Shown: in pieces, positions 10,803 to 22,047 of the stretch
Numbering within the stretch: the stretch's first letter is position 1
Layout: each line of letters starts with the position of its first letter
Assembly (NCBI GenBank): GCA_964030475.1
Contig: CAXIPT010000006.1
Coordinates: forward strand, 2,494,234-2,558,233
DNA: 64,000 nucleotides
Direction of reading: 5' to 3'
Source: Tethya wilhelma
Taxonomy: Eukaryota; Porifera; Demospongiae; Tethyida; Tethyidae
Made by a program: the position numbers and the translations under genes
The notes under the pieces: generated by a model
The model's input: the letters and a program-made list of their open reading frames with translations, nothing else
The model's database searches: none
Told to the model about the DNA's origin: nothing

Positions 10803-11194
10803 TGTCAGTGATTGTCTGTTTCCTTTGAAACTCTTGCTGACACGTGGAGTACAAGGAAATGGTCGTTCGTTGTATTAGCAATGCGCCACGGCGCATGCTC
10901 AGTAGTAATTCCCGGCCCAGCCAGTCAAACCTGTAAAAAACTGAATTGCACGCTATAATACAAACGCTCGCGAATATCTCTGTGTGCTTGGCACTGAATA
11001 GCACTAGCACTAAACACTAAAGCAGTGAGTAAAGCCTAGTGCCTAGTTATAAAATCCGGCAATGCATTAGTCTCGCGGGCCATACGTTCCGAGAGACATT
11101 CCCTTTCCCCCTCTGGGAACGTCTAGCTCGCGAGACTAGCAATGGATGACACTATAAATCTTCTGCCTATAAAATCTAGTACACTCAACAATAT
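10803..11194. promoter_or_regulatory. Upstream region of SMYD-like gene
   Basis: Holds GCGCATGC (10891-10898), like the sequence upstream of the glycosyltransferase, about 90 bases before the SMYD ATG. A small foldback element follows at 11066-11139. Confidence 0.4.
11066..11139. repeat. Short foldback repeat
   Basis: TTAGTCTCGCG at the left pairs with CGCGAGACTAG at the right, and an inner ACGTTCC/GGGAACGT pair continues the stem. About 74 bases; a small MITE or a structured regulatory sequence. Confidence 0.6.
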
Positions 11195-11984
11195 TTACAA
11201 GCATTGCACTTCTTGTGTAGCACTCCTAATGACTGACTGCGTCCACTCCTCCAGCTCACTTTTCATGGCCTGAAAGTGATCTTTTTGTTTGTCAGAAAAG
11301 TCTTCAGTTTCAAATGGATCCATCTGAAGATCACACAACTGTGCTGAATGAGCTGTACCCTTATTGTATATTGCATACACCTTATAATGAATCTTTAATG
11401 ATCATCACTTATAGCCGCTTGATAGGAGCTATCAAAGTTGTGTTTGATGCTGTATGCCCACTTGATGGATGAATTTCGAGAAGTCGTCTCACCAGTGACC
11501 TTTCAGGAAAGGTAGAATGGAGACTCCGTCAATGGGCCCGTGAATCGAAGTGTAGCCCACCGAACCAATGTTGGCATTCCAGATACAATATGTGTTGTGA
11601 TTTCGTCCAGTGAGTACTGTTCCTCTTGTGGGAGAACACACTGGCCCTCCACTGTAGTATCGTGTGAGATGAACTGTGTTGGGTCCAGCTGCCATTGCAT
11701 CCAAGTGAAGAGTCTCAGCATTGCCTCCATTGTAGCCCACATCTCCATACCCCAAGTCATCAGCCTTCATGAACACTATATTGGGAAGGTTTTCAGAGGA
11801 TTTTTTAAAGTCTTGTATAGATCTGGGAATACCTTCCTTCAATACAACACCAAAGTCTAATCTAGAAGACTTGACAACAGAGTTATCAACACAGTATACA
11901 TGGCCAACACTAGCAGAAACAAAAGAGCTATAATTGCAAGGAGGATACTGGATCTTGTACTAGTAGAATACGACCAGGCTCCTG
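11195..11984 (-). pseudogene. Broken arylsulfatase copy
   Basis: Inverted relative to the three sulfatases at the left edge. The minus strand reads the same N-terminal region as the signal-anchor sulfatase at 1804, through MKADDLGYGD, CSPTR and the GRNHN segment, then jumps at about 11540 to PIDGVSILPFLKG. About 300 residues of the catalytic domain are deleted. A 7-base insertion after the FLKG codons shifts the frame, and an in-frame TAA follows (about 11397). The last 60 residues (KLEEWTQS-type end) survive at 11380-11195. The close match to the 1804 gene, including its extra N-terminal part, indicates a recent duplicate of that gene. Confidence 0.88.
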
Positions 11985-12038
11985 CTTAGTTTATCAATCC
12001 TACAGATTTCTGCACGCTTTTCTTTGAGCGCGGATTGT

Positions 12039-12054
12039 GGCCACGTACGTGGCC
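12039..12054. promoter_or_regulatory. Perfect 16-bp palindrome upstream of ADP-ribosylglycohydrolase
   Basis: GGCCACGTACGTGGCC is perfectly self-complementary and contains two overlapping ACGTG cores of the bHLH/PAS type. It lies 80 bases before the ATG at 12133. Binding is inferred only. Confidence 0.4.
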
Positions 12055-12132
12055 GTAGTATGGGACGTGGCATGGGTGGGGCTCAATTTGTGGGTGTGAC
12101 TCCCATGGGCTCATTGAAGGACGTGTGACCAC

Positions 12133-12999
12133 ATGAACATGTCAGTGCTAAAGAAGGCAGTTGGATCCCTTGTGGGTCTAGCCGTGTGTGATGCAGTGGG
12201 CACAGCAGTGGAGTTCATGCCTCCTGGATCCTTTGAACCTCTAACGGACATGATAGGAGGGGGGAAATTCTCCCTCTTACCAGGAGAAGTAAGACAGGAT
12301 AAAATACATCTGTTGTGTTCAGACTGCCAAAGCTATTGCTGATGTAGAATAAATCCTTTAGTCCATATAAGAGTATCCATTAAGAGTATTCCATTTAGAT
12401 CTGCCCCTGTAGTTGTACCTTATGATTTTAGGGAGAGAGATTACAATATTTCTCCTCAAACATCTCCAGTTGTACCTTATGGTTTTAGGGAGAGAGATTA
12501 CAATATTTCTCCTCACCATCTCCAGAATCCCATTAATTTCAGGATCCCAGTTAGATCTGCCCCTGTAGTTGTACCTTATGGTTTTAGGACCAGTATTAAT
12601 TTTTGTTTATCACTGTTTGTATCTATACCACAGTGGACTGATGACACAAGCATGGCTCTTTGTCTGGCCGAGAGTTTGATTGAATGTCAAGGTTACAATC
12701 CTGTAGACCAGATGAAGAGATATGTCCGATGGTACCAGGTGAGCAGAGCATTAATGTGTGACTGTTTAGAGAATGTGGTCTCATGAGTCGATATATCTAG
12801 ACCTTCCTGCATTCTACACACGTGCAGAGAGAGCAGTGGTGCAGCCAAACCAAGCGCATGCATGTAAGGGTCTGGCTATGCCAGACTAGGTTCTCAGATG
12901 GCATTTTACAGTACCAAAATTGTCAAAACTTTTGCTGTAAAGTAAACAGTGAAGGTTGTCAATCGAAAAAGCACATGCTAAAGTGCTGCTTTTGGCATC

Positions 13000-13041
<42 letters not shown>

Positions 13042-15577
13042 CACACACATACACAAAATGGATACTCTCAATTTTTGCACTATGATCATGCAACCATTAT
13101 CTTTATGTATAAGCACAGAGAGAAAGGTTGCATGTATGGGATTTTATCAGGCTAAAAACACAGTGTGAATAATGAATGGTCTACTGTATTCTATTATCTA
13201 TGGTATGATGTTATTTCCTCATACATCACTAGGAAGGTCACTTGTCAAGCAACGGTGAATGCTTTGATGTTGGCAAGACAGTAGGAAGGGCCATATACAG
13301 TTTTGAACGTTCTAAACAGACGCTCCCTTATCCTGGCTCGACAGCTGAAGGAGCTGCTGGCAATGGATCACTGATGAGACTCTGTCCTGTGCCATTGGTC
13401 TATTACAAACATCCCTCTGTTGCTATGGAGATGAGCAAGGAGTCCTCAAGGACGACCCACGGTCCAAAAGCTGCTCTGGATGCCTGCAGGTTTGTCAGTG
13501 TGTGTGTTTGTAATGGTACATCCTTTTTTCCCAGGCCCTTATAGCTCTTTCCAAAAACATGTACAATCAACTTCTTTTACAGTCTTAACTCCATTAATTG
13601 TCCTTGATTTTTTGGCTACCCAAAAATTTGTACTCTTTGACCTCCTTCGTTAATTTTAGTTTGATGCTGTTTGACTGTAGTCTCTTGTTACTTACCCAGA
13701 CTCTCTCCTTTGACCTATCATTTACTGGTAGTGTAAGAGAGCCTAGTTATTAGACTATACATGTAAAATTCATCTGGTTTGAGAATGCCAATAAATAACT
13801 TTCTTATTATCCAACCGATTTCAAAATTTCAAGCACCATTGAAAAGCACTTATTCTCCCCATTCTTTTGATTGCCTTTTCAGCTTAATTCCTACACTTTA
13901 TGCCAATCAAAAGTTAGCTACATATTTTGTCCCATAAGAAAGTGTTTCATTATTACTCCCAGCAGCAGTCTCAAACCAGATGGACTTTAACATGACTGCA
14001 TTATATATAGGTATTTTGGTGGACTCATAGTGGGATGTCTGTTGGGAGCTGGTAAAGAGGAGCTGTTGTCTCCACGCTACTCACCTTGTGGCTCTGACTA
14101 TTGGGAGAAACATCCAATGGTGAGACACTATGCATGGCATACACCACACTTTTATGTACCGTATAGCTAGAAATTTTTGTGGAGTATAAATTTCGCTGTT
14201 TTTGCAGATCGGCGCCGATCCTCGAAAATTTTACCCGCAAAATTTTCGGGATCGCATTGCAATATATGGGTGGGGCTCCTCGAAAATTAAATCGCGAAAA
14301 GTTTGGCAATCACCTTTCCGCGAAAATTTTATTCCTCGAAAATTTCTAGCTATACGGTATGCATGTAGCTCCGTTTCCCTGGCTCCCTCGATCTAGCTAC
14401 GGTGGGTGTGGACTCATGGAGAGGGAACCTGGGAACAAGGCTAGTATACATTTAAAGTGTATGATATGAGCGTAAGATTGTTTCATTCTTATATTTACCT
14501 GCACCAGTAATATAATACCCACATCAATAATCTGCCTGACTTAGTATGAATTGATTCCTTTTTCTCTTCAGGTTCCTGAAGTGGATGCAGTAGCAGCTGG
14601 TTCTTTCAAGCAACTGGAGCCTCCTGATATAAAGGCATCTGGTTATNGCATGCATACATACATACTTATAAGCTGTAAGTTATCTTCTTCTAACCATTGT
14701 CTTTTGACTACAGTTAATCTTGGTGATGATGCTGACACTGTGGGTGCTATTTATGGGCAATTGGCAGGGGCATACTACGGAGTAGATGCAATTCCCGGGG
14801 ATTGGAGGGAAAAGTGCGCACTTTGTCCTCTGATTGAACTGTTTGCAAAGGAGCTGGTAGATCTTGCCGAGGCCATTCCCATTCTCGATACTTCAGTACT
14901 GGAGACCACCAACTGGAGTGAGGTTCAAACTCAAGTTCCACACGATCAACGTAAGCAAATTAACTTTATCACTAATAGTGTACTTATAGATTAATTTAGG
15001 TATGGCATGCTTTCAAGAGCATGCTGGTCATGTACGTTTACATCATGCATGTGGGTCATGCCATGAGTTCTAGTATCTCAGTGGTAAGAGCATTTAACTA
15101 AAATATGAAAGATCTGGGTTTGAATATCACCAGGATCTCAAGATGTTTTCCAATGATATTTTTATGACGTTGTTGTACATAAGATTACTATCTCACAAGT
15201 TGTAATACTGACTTTACTTAAAGCTGTCATCTATACTCTTTGTTCTGGAATACAGTGTCGTTAGCCTATCAGAACTTGAAGTTGACTGGCTATGACCTTC
15301 TTGAAGCAAAGAACAAGGAGATTGTTAGACGACTCAATCCGTGTCCAAAGCAGTACAAAACGTAAGAGGCTGATTTTTATTTGCGGTCGTCTAATCATGT
15401 GTGCTTTAATTCATTTTTAGACTGGAAGCGTTTGATTCTGATGTGAAGTCTCTTGTTGATGAGTACAAGGCCTTGAAACCAGAATGCCAAGATGAAAAGA
15501 TACTGGGTAGCTTTCAACGTAGATGGACACATGCAAGAGAACATCTTACAAACAAATTGAGTCGTGGAAGAGTATAA
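12133..15577 (+). CDS. ADP-ribosylglycohydrolase (DraG/ARH family)
   Basis: Eight exons: 12133-12288, 12634-12738, 13233-13489, 14011-14119, 14572-14674, 14714-14950, 15256-15361, 15420-15577; phases agree. The family removes ADP-ribose from modified proteins using two magnesium ions. Seen: [14 protein letters not shown] near the N-terminus, WTDDTSM and [10 protein letters not shown] with the metal-ligand aspartates, [10 protein letters not shown] and the SSRTTHGP segment. The last two exons add about 85 residues after the usual domain (a charged, probably helical tail), which I do not recognise. Between SGY and NLGDDADT the protein is too short: the HTLEAALW-type helix common in the family is absent exactly where the sequence has an N (14647), so the gene model there is unsure. 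Confidence 0.88.
12411..12588. repeat. 57-bp tandem repeat in intron 1
   Basis: Two adjacent units that begin AGTTGTACCTTATG, run through TTTTAGGGAGAGAG and end CATCTCC, then a partial third unit at about 12567. The phrase AGATCTGCCCCTGT precedes the first and last unit. Confidence 0.85.
13002..13055. repeat. (AC)n microsatellite
   Basis: Interrupted AC repeat in intron 2 of the ADP-ribosylglycohydrolase gene. Confidence 0.95.
14157..14359. repeat. Foldback MITE, TACCGTATAGC family
   Basis: TACCGTATAGCTAGAAATTT at the left pairs with the inverse at the right; CGCGAAAA and CTCGAAAA motifs fill the arms. Intron 4 of the ADP-ribosylglycohydrolase gene. Confidence 0.85.
14647..14647. other. Single ambiguous base, likely collapsed assembly gap
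   Basis: An isolated N inside the ADP-ribosylglycohydrolase coding region, at the point where a conserved family segment is missing. It probably marks lost sequence rather than one uncertain base. Confidence 0.5.
15058..15133 (+). repeat. tRNA-derived SINE-like sequence
   Basis: An A-box-like TATCTCAGTGGTAAGAGCA with a CTC/GAG D-stem, a 17-base anticodon-arm-like stretch, then a B-box-like GGGTTTGAATATC. The T-stem does not pair and no 3' CCA-ready acceptor stem is seen, so it is a tRNA relic in an intron, not a working tRNA gene. Confidence 0.55.
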
Positions 15578-16697
15578 ATTTAACCATTATGTTATATAGA
15601 CTAACCACACACACAAACATAATTATTGTATGCCATTTACTGATTTTTGAAGTAAAGTTTAACATAATTAATAGAAAAAAACACAATATGAAATGTAAGA
15701 TTTTGCTCCATAATACGTATATTTTCTTGAATGCATAAATTACAAGTTTTTATATATCAGTAATTTACACACAATTATTAATCACTTGGAATGATTAGTA
15801 TTGCCTTACTCTGATGTGACCATAAGCTGCGCACTTACTCATTTCAATATTATCTGACGTCGACTCAACTTGATTGCTGCAAGTTAACAATAATAATTAT
15901 ATTACGCATATGTGCAGTTTTCTTGTAGAGAAAGTAGAAAATATCATGGTTGTGCATTATATAGAATTACCACAATTAATTATTATAATACAGGATCCTC
16001 ACACCATTGACACTATAATTATATACTTTATAGCTTTAATATCATACCATAAGCTATAATATCCATTCTCATACTAATAATACTGTACAGTAGACTCACA
16101 TTTCATTAGTGGATTTATTTTGCTGACAATGACACCTACATGAAATTTTTTAATTGCTTATATGGTCACATCATTGGCCTTTAGGCCTTTGCAAATTATG
16201 CTAGCATAATTTTGAGCATAATAGGTAAGCATTAGAATCAGAGAATTATGCTGGCATAATAGGTGAATTCCTGGCATAATTTGAGCAAAAATTATAGACT
16301 TGAACACTTTTGTACTAACTATCGTAGGTTTGAATAATCAATATATAGTTTACTCTAGATAAATCACCTTATAATATCGCTTAACAATTGCATCTTATCC
16401 TAACAGTAGTTGTGTCAAATTGCAATCAAAAAAGATCTGGATATCTTGGTAGATGTGTATTTTGTATAAATGCATGACAAATTATGTATTTTAACAGAGA
16501 AATGTTGAGCATAATAGGTAAAATTGTGGAGCATAATAGGTGAAATTGTGAGCATTAGAGCATAGCATAATGGGCAAAAAATTAAGCATAATTTGCAAAG
16601 GCCTATTGGCCTTGTGCTACATGACCTTCTCGAACTTCCCCTCACCCAATAATTTACGTAGAGTACTCGCGACGGTGCATTAACTAATACATAATGA
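15578..16697. other. Intergenic between convergent genes
   Basis: AT-rich spacer between the 3' ends of the ADP-ribosylglycohydrolase and the minus-strand receptor. It contains one long foldback element (listed separately); no gene seen. Confidence 0.6.
16173..16612. repeat. Foldback MITE with GGCCTTTGCAAATTATGC ends
   Basis: The left end GGCCTTTGCAAATTATGC is exactly inverted at the right end (GCATAATTTGCAAAGGCC). The interior has many AGCATAATAGGTAA-type short repeats. About 440 bases, no coding capacity. A different family from the TACCGTATAGC elements. Confidence 0.85.
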
Positions 16698-19600
16698 CTA
16701 TAGCTCTAACCGGCAGCCATGGTGGTAATTATAATAGCCATCGTACCTTGACCAATAATTGATAGCAATGCACACAGAAGCAGCAGCTAGTGCCAGGAGT
16801 AAAATCACCACTGTTACTGCAACAATAATTATTATTCTAGCTGTATAATGATAGGCCCAAATACGTTATAAACACTGAGTATATAACACAATCATTGAAC
16901 TTTTTTGGAATTATATATTACATACCTCCTGAACCAGATGCATCTGCAAGCAGAATTAAAGTAACTTCAGATCTCTTCCCAATTCTCTCTATACCACTCA
17001 CTTCGATAACTGCTGCAACTTCAAACTGATACTCAACTCCACTTACCAGCTCTCTCAAGGTGGCCCAACTGGCATTTGCTGGAAACATCACTAGCTGATA
17101 TTGATTTCTCTGAGTCATTTCAAGCTGAGAGAAATAAACAACATAACTGGAAACATCATTAGAGTTTAGCTGTGTCCAGGATATATTCACTGTGGTTTCA
17201 TCAACAACACTAACAGCCACTCCTTGTATCTGATCTATAAAAAGATTTAAAAAAAAAAAAAAAAAATTAAGCATGATACCAAACTTAGAGATGCATAGAG
17301 ATATATATGCTTGGGTCTTTTGGTATAATTTTATTACCATAAACATGCAATGCTTGCATAATGCACCTGATAAAGCTACTTACAAAATTAATGCTAATCT
17401 TGCTTGTGGCAAACACCAAACTCAAACAGCATTAATTTTGTATACAATAAGAAGGCTATATGCATACAAGCCTGTAATACCTATCATGTTGGTTGAGGCA
17501 GTTGCTTGACTTTGGGCTCCTGACAATAACTCAATGTATGGTTCAATCTCAAACAGATAGCTATTGGCTGGCAGCAGTCCAGTGATGCGATATGATGTGA
17601 ATTCACTGCTGACTCTAATGTTTCCAAGATAGTTGGTACTGCTTTGCTGCCGATAACGAATCTGATACTGTGTGATATGTCCTCGGCCCTCTCCTTCCAT
17701 GGGAGGCTCCCATTCCAATAGAACCGACACTATGTCTGCCTCCACTCTGAACAATGATACACGACCAGGAGCTGGAGACAAGATGGCATTCATGAAAATT
17801 AAACAGCTAGTTTGTGTAACAACTCTAAAACTATATATACATGCTTACCTCTAACAAATACCACATGGCTAGGCTCACTGTAAGGTCCAACACCTTCATT
17901 ATTGATTACAGCAATTTCCACGAGATACTCTGCAAAAATACTCAATCCACCTCTAACTGTGTATGCTCTGCTAGTTGCATCTGTGTTCTTGACAGAGCGT
18001 TGTGATGGTGAAGTAGATGCCAGACCATACCGCACTTTGTACCCAGTCACTCTCAAATCATTTACATCTATACAGTTAGGCTCTGACCAACTAACTTCTA
18101 TTCTTCTATCCACATCACTCCTGGGAATAGCTGATATCATCTGGGGAGGGCCAGAAGGAACTGGAAGAGGAAACAAGTCAAATTAAATTATAGTACGTAA
18201 TATTTCCATTTGTAACTCACTGTCTACATCAGTTCTTGCATGCAATAGGAGGGAAGAGCCTCCAAATCCCTCCGGTCCCCTGAATCGTACTGAGATGTTA
18301 TACTCAGTGTTCTCTTCTAATCCATTAAGTAGGTGTTGTGCAGTAGATCTGCCATCAATCACCACCCTACCAGTCTGGACCTCATCACATGATCCAGGGA
18401 GCGGAGAGTACTTGATCTCTATCCCATTGACCTCAGCAGAAGGAGCTGCCATCTGCCAAACAACCATGACACTACTAGAAGACACTACATCGGCTCTACC
18501 AGTACTAGGTGAGTCAGGAGCTGGAGAAAGAAAATGATCACTCATTGACAAATTTAAAATTCAGTGAATTTAGAAGTATAGTGAGAAATACCATTCAGAG
18601 TAATCCTTGTGGCAATACTCTTTGATCCTGGTAAATCATTAAAGGCTTGTACTGTGACAGCGTATTCCACACCAGCAAGTAGACCTTCAATGATAGCAGT
18701 TGGTTGAGTTGACTCCACAAATTCAGAAGAGAAATCACTTTCATAGAGTACAACATAACTGACAGCATTACTGATGACAGTCCATGTAACTTGGGCAGCA
18801 TTGTTCCCGATTGCCACTACACTAACATCAGTTGGTGGGCTGGAAATGGCTAGAATTAGAGAATTAAGTAGGTACATCACACACACACTAATTATAATTT
18901 TATAGATAAAGTACCATTAACAACCAATTCTCTGGAGGCTGTTCCTCTATCATTGGAGACGCTACACTGATACCTCCCTCCCCGGCCTCCTCTAACAGTC
19001 AAAACACTGTCATATGTTGTTGAAAGTGCATCTCTCAGGATCTGTGAGGTGGAGTATGTAGCACCACTAGTGAGTCGTGACCCATCAAGGAACCATGAGA
19101 CCTCTGTGGGAGGAAACATGATGGTGGTACAGTTGAGAGAAAATGTTGCAGGGTATTCAGTGGGAGAGGACAACAGTTGAAGAGTTAATGGCGTAAGAAG
19201 AACTGGACCAACTGCAAAAATAACAATGATTTCAGAGTATTCTGTCTACTATGCATGTGGTATACAGTCATATGCACTCACCTGAATTCTCGAAGTTAAC
19301 ACTGGTGTATATACCGACATAGAGTGTATGCATTTGACCAGGTACAAGACACGAATACACTCCTTCAAGGGCATCTGTAAACTGGCCATTTCTATTTATC
19401 AATTAACAGTTCAACTCTGCCAATACGACGAGTAACAAACATTACTTCACCCTCTATCGTCGGGATATCAGATCCATTTGGAAAATACCACTGTCCATCA
19501 CCAGAAGGTGAGTAACATGAAAGACCTGAAGTGTGGCTGAGGTCATTACGAGGAGTAATGATTGTGTTGTTTGGCAAAGTAGTACTCCTCAATTCACTGT

Positions 19601-20468
19601 ATACAATCCAAACCCTGCCGAGAGAAGTTGTGTATAATTATATTATGTTACAAATTCAGTGTTTATGGGAAAATCTTTATAATTATAATGGCACAATCAC
19701 ATCAAAAAGTAAAATTGAAAAGGCACCAAAGCGATAGCCTCACAGACCAAGGTGCTATATATACCTTATAACCTGGTGCACTAATAAGTTAGTGTATTAC
19801 ATCTCAGCATGTAGGGGCCAAGGTGTGTCTAAAAAGTAAAAACATCAATGAATACTGTACATCTTATGATGCCGGGCTGAAAAACCTGTTGTTCTTGGAA
19901 TAATAATATTACTATGATATGGATAAAACAAGCACCAATGGTAATAATTAAGTTTTGAGTATGCCTAATGCCCCCAAATAATCAGTGAGCATCTCAAGTT
20001 AAAAAGTGCCCGGACAAAGTGTTGCATCCACTCCAGAAAAACATGAATCATATTCTTTATCTTGTTTTGAAAATACCTCACTGGCATCCAAATTGGGAGA
20101 TTTACTATATTAAAGGTCAAAGTACTCTGACCTAATGTAAATCTCCCCATATTTAATAATATGCTTAAAATTAATAATACATTAATTTTGTGGGGAAGCT
20201 TGACTAAATTTTAACTAGTTGAGAAATGCCCCCATACATGCATCATGATGATCAACACCCGGCTTGAATGACAATATGAAGTTGGTAGCTAATAATTGGC
20301 CAAATGGAGTCACGTACTGCTCATAACATGAGTTCAGTAAATTATTGCCAGTCAGTGGCCATTTTATTAGATTCCTATCGCTATATGCCTACCTGTTGAG
20401 GGTCTCTGAGACAGCGAAATGCAAAGAGAGATGAAAACCAATAGGATGGAATTTTTGGGGATTCCCAT
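16698..20468 (-). CDS. Single-pass receptor with Ig-like and five FN3 domains
   Basis: Minus-strand exons 20468-20393 (signal peptide, ILLVFISLCISLS), 19614-19282 (Ig-like, GVYSC), 19211-18915 (Ig C2, SLNCTT to GRYQCSVSN), five FN3 exons 18849-18592, 18520-18221, 18160-17849, 17771-17481 and 17234-16926, then 16840-16698 with a transmembrane helix (IIIIVAVTVVILLLALAAA) and a short tail. About 770 residues. Domain exons from the Ig C2 on are all phase 1-1 and hold one module each, the classic layout for exon shuffling. No kinase or phosphatase exon follows, so it is probably an adhesion or co-receptor protein. Two problems: the signal exon and second exon do not match in phase, and four extra bases near 19391-19400 shift the frame inside the first Ig exon. 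Confidence 0.8.
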
Positions 20469-20706
20469 AGTCTTTATCTGGTGAGAAAGAAGCCTGTAGA
20501 AGATTTTGCTTGCAGTAACTTTTACGGAAGTATACACATAATTACACGGAAAATGCCGATGAGCACCATCTGCGCGCGCCCGGTAATTGTGGGCGTGGGC
20601 GGTACTTGTTGTGGGCGTGGCTAGCTCAAACCTCAATCCGCGCCTCAAACTGCTCTTCTTCCGGTTCCATAATAGAGAGTTCAATCCTAAAAGCTACACT
20701 TTGAAA
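20469..20706. promoter_or_regulatory. Shared divergent promoter, FN3 receptor and PINCH
   Basis: Only 238 bases separate the two start codons, which point away from each other. The region is GC-rich for this genome, with a TGCGCGCGCCCGG stretch (about 20570-20582) and two GTGGGCGTGG boxes. A bidirectional promoter is the simplest reading. Confidence 0.6.
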
Positions 20707-21774
20707 ATGGATCCTGGTATGGTTTGTACGCTTTGTCAAGACCCATTTGGACGAGACGAGAATATCATCAATTCTGGAGGTCAAGTGTGGCACGAAGGAT
20801 GCTTTGTGTAAGCTATAAATAACATAGTCCTAAAAGTTAATAAATTATAGGCAAGCCTCACACTTTGTTTGAAAGTAGTTGAAGTGATGGCCCCCTGTTT
20901 TGTACAAGTTAGTTGTACGAATAGCTGTCTACAGTAACAATGCCTCTCTTTGTCTTCTCTGTAGGTGTGTACAGTGCTTCCAACCATTCCCAGATGGAGT
21001 TTTCTTTGAGGTACGTATTTTAAAATATTCCATGACAAAACTACAAAGCTGAGATTTCATTAAGAGATGCATCTGCCTTAGTGCCTTGGAATGGGCAGTA
21101 TCCGTGTTCAGTCATTTATGGTTATGTATATGTTAGAACATGCCTGCAGGGCTCAATATCAAGTGTATTTTAAAGTAGAGCCCGCAGTAGGTATGTTCTA
21201 ACCAACTTGTATCATGGCGCCAGAGTTCTTACAACTTTCTTTCTAGTTTTGAGTATAGTTTCGGTTCAAGTGCTTACTTTAGGAGAAGGTCAAGACACAG
21301 ACAATTGTGACAGCTCACACGCTAAAAATTTGTACTTGAAACTGGCACTGAAGACTATCTTCAAAAAAACAACAACAACATTGTCTTCTTCTGAAGAATC
21401 TCAAGCACTTGAGTCTCTTTTTACTGGATAGTTCTTGGCTATTTTCCACGTGCTGTGTATATTCCACCAGATTTCCTGTGGAATATCTGATATTTCCCTG
21501 TCGGCGCCTTTGAAAGTATGGCTCCCCATGATACGAAATGATATACACTATGTTCAGTGGTGTCTGTTTTCTTTCCATTTCACCAGCACGAAGGACGCAA
21601 GTACTGTGAGCATGATTTCCAGACTCTGTTTGCTCCTTGTTGCAGTGGATGTGGTAAGCATGGTTTTTGATTTGTGGCTCTTTGTTTATTTGTTAGAAAT
21701 TGTTGTTGTAAACAAATTAGTGCCCACAGTGTTTATTTTATCCCAGTTACTTAGGAATTTGTGCCCTTTTTGTT

Positions 21775-21838
<64 letters not shown>

Positions 21839-21993
21839 CTTAGGAGAGTTTGTAATTGGTCGTGTGATTCGTGCCATGAGCCAGTGTTGGCATCCCAAGT
21901 GTTTCAAGTGCATCAGTTGTCACATTGAGCTAGCTGATGTGGGCTTTGTCAAGAACCAAGGAAGGTACATGCAAGATTACCCTCATCATCACA

Positions 21994-22047
<54 letters not shown>

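Noticed and set aside
15058..15133. Functional tRNA gene
   Set aside because: T-stem and acceptor stem do not pair; anticodon arm is poor. Kept only as a tRNA-derived relic.
20587..20706. Longer N-terminus for PINCH
   Set aside because: It would start at a GTG, and the ATG at 20707 gives the standard short PINCH leader before LIM1.
21207..21431. Open frame with a signal-like start
   Set aside because: Within PINCH intron 2, flanked by verified exons; no family match.
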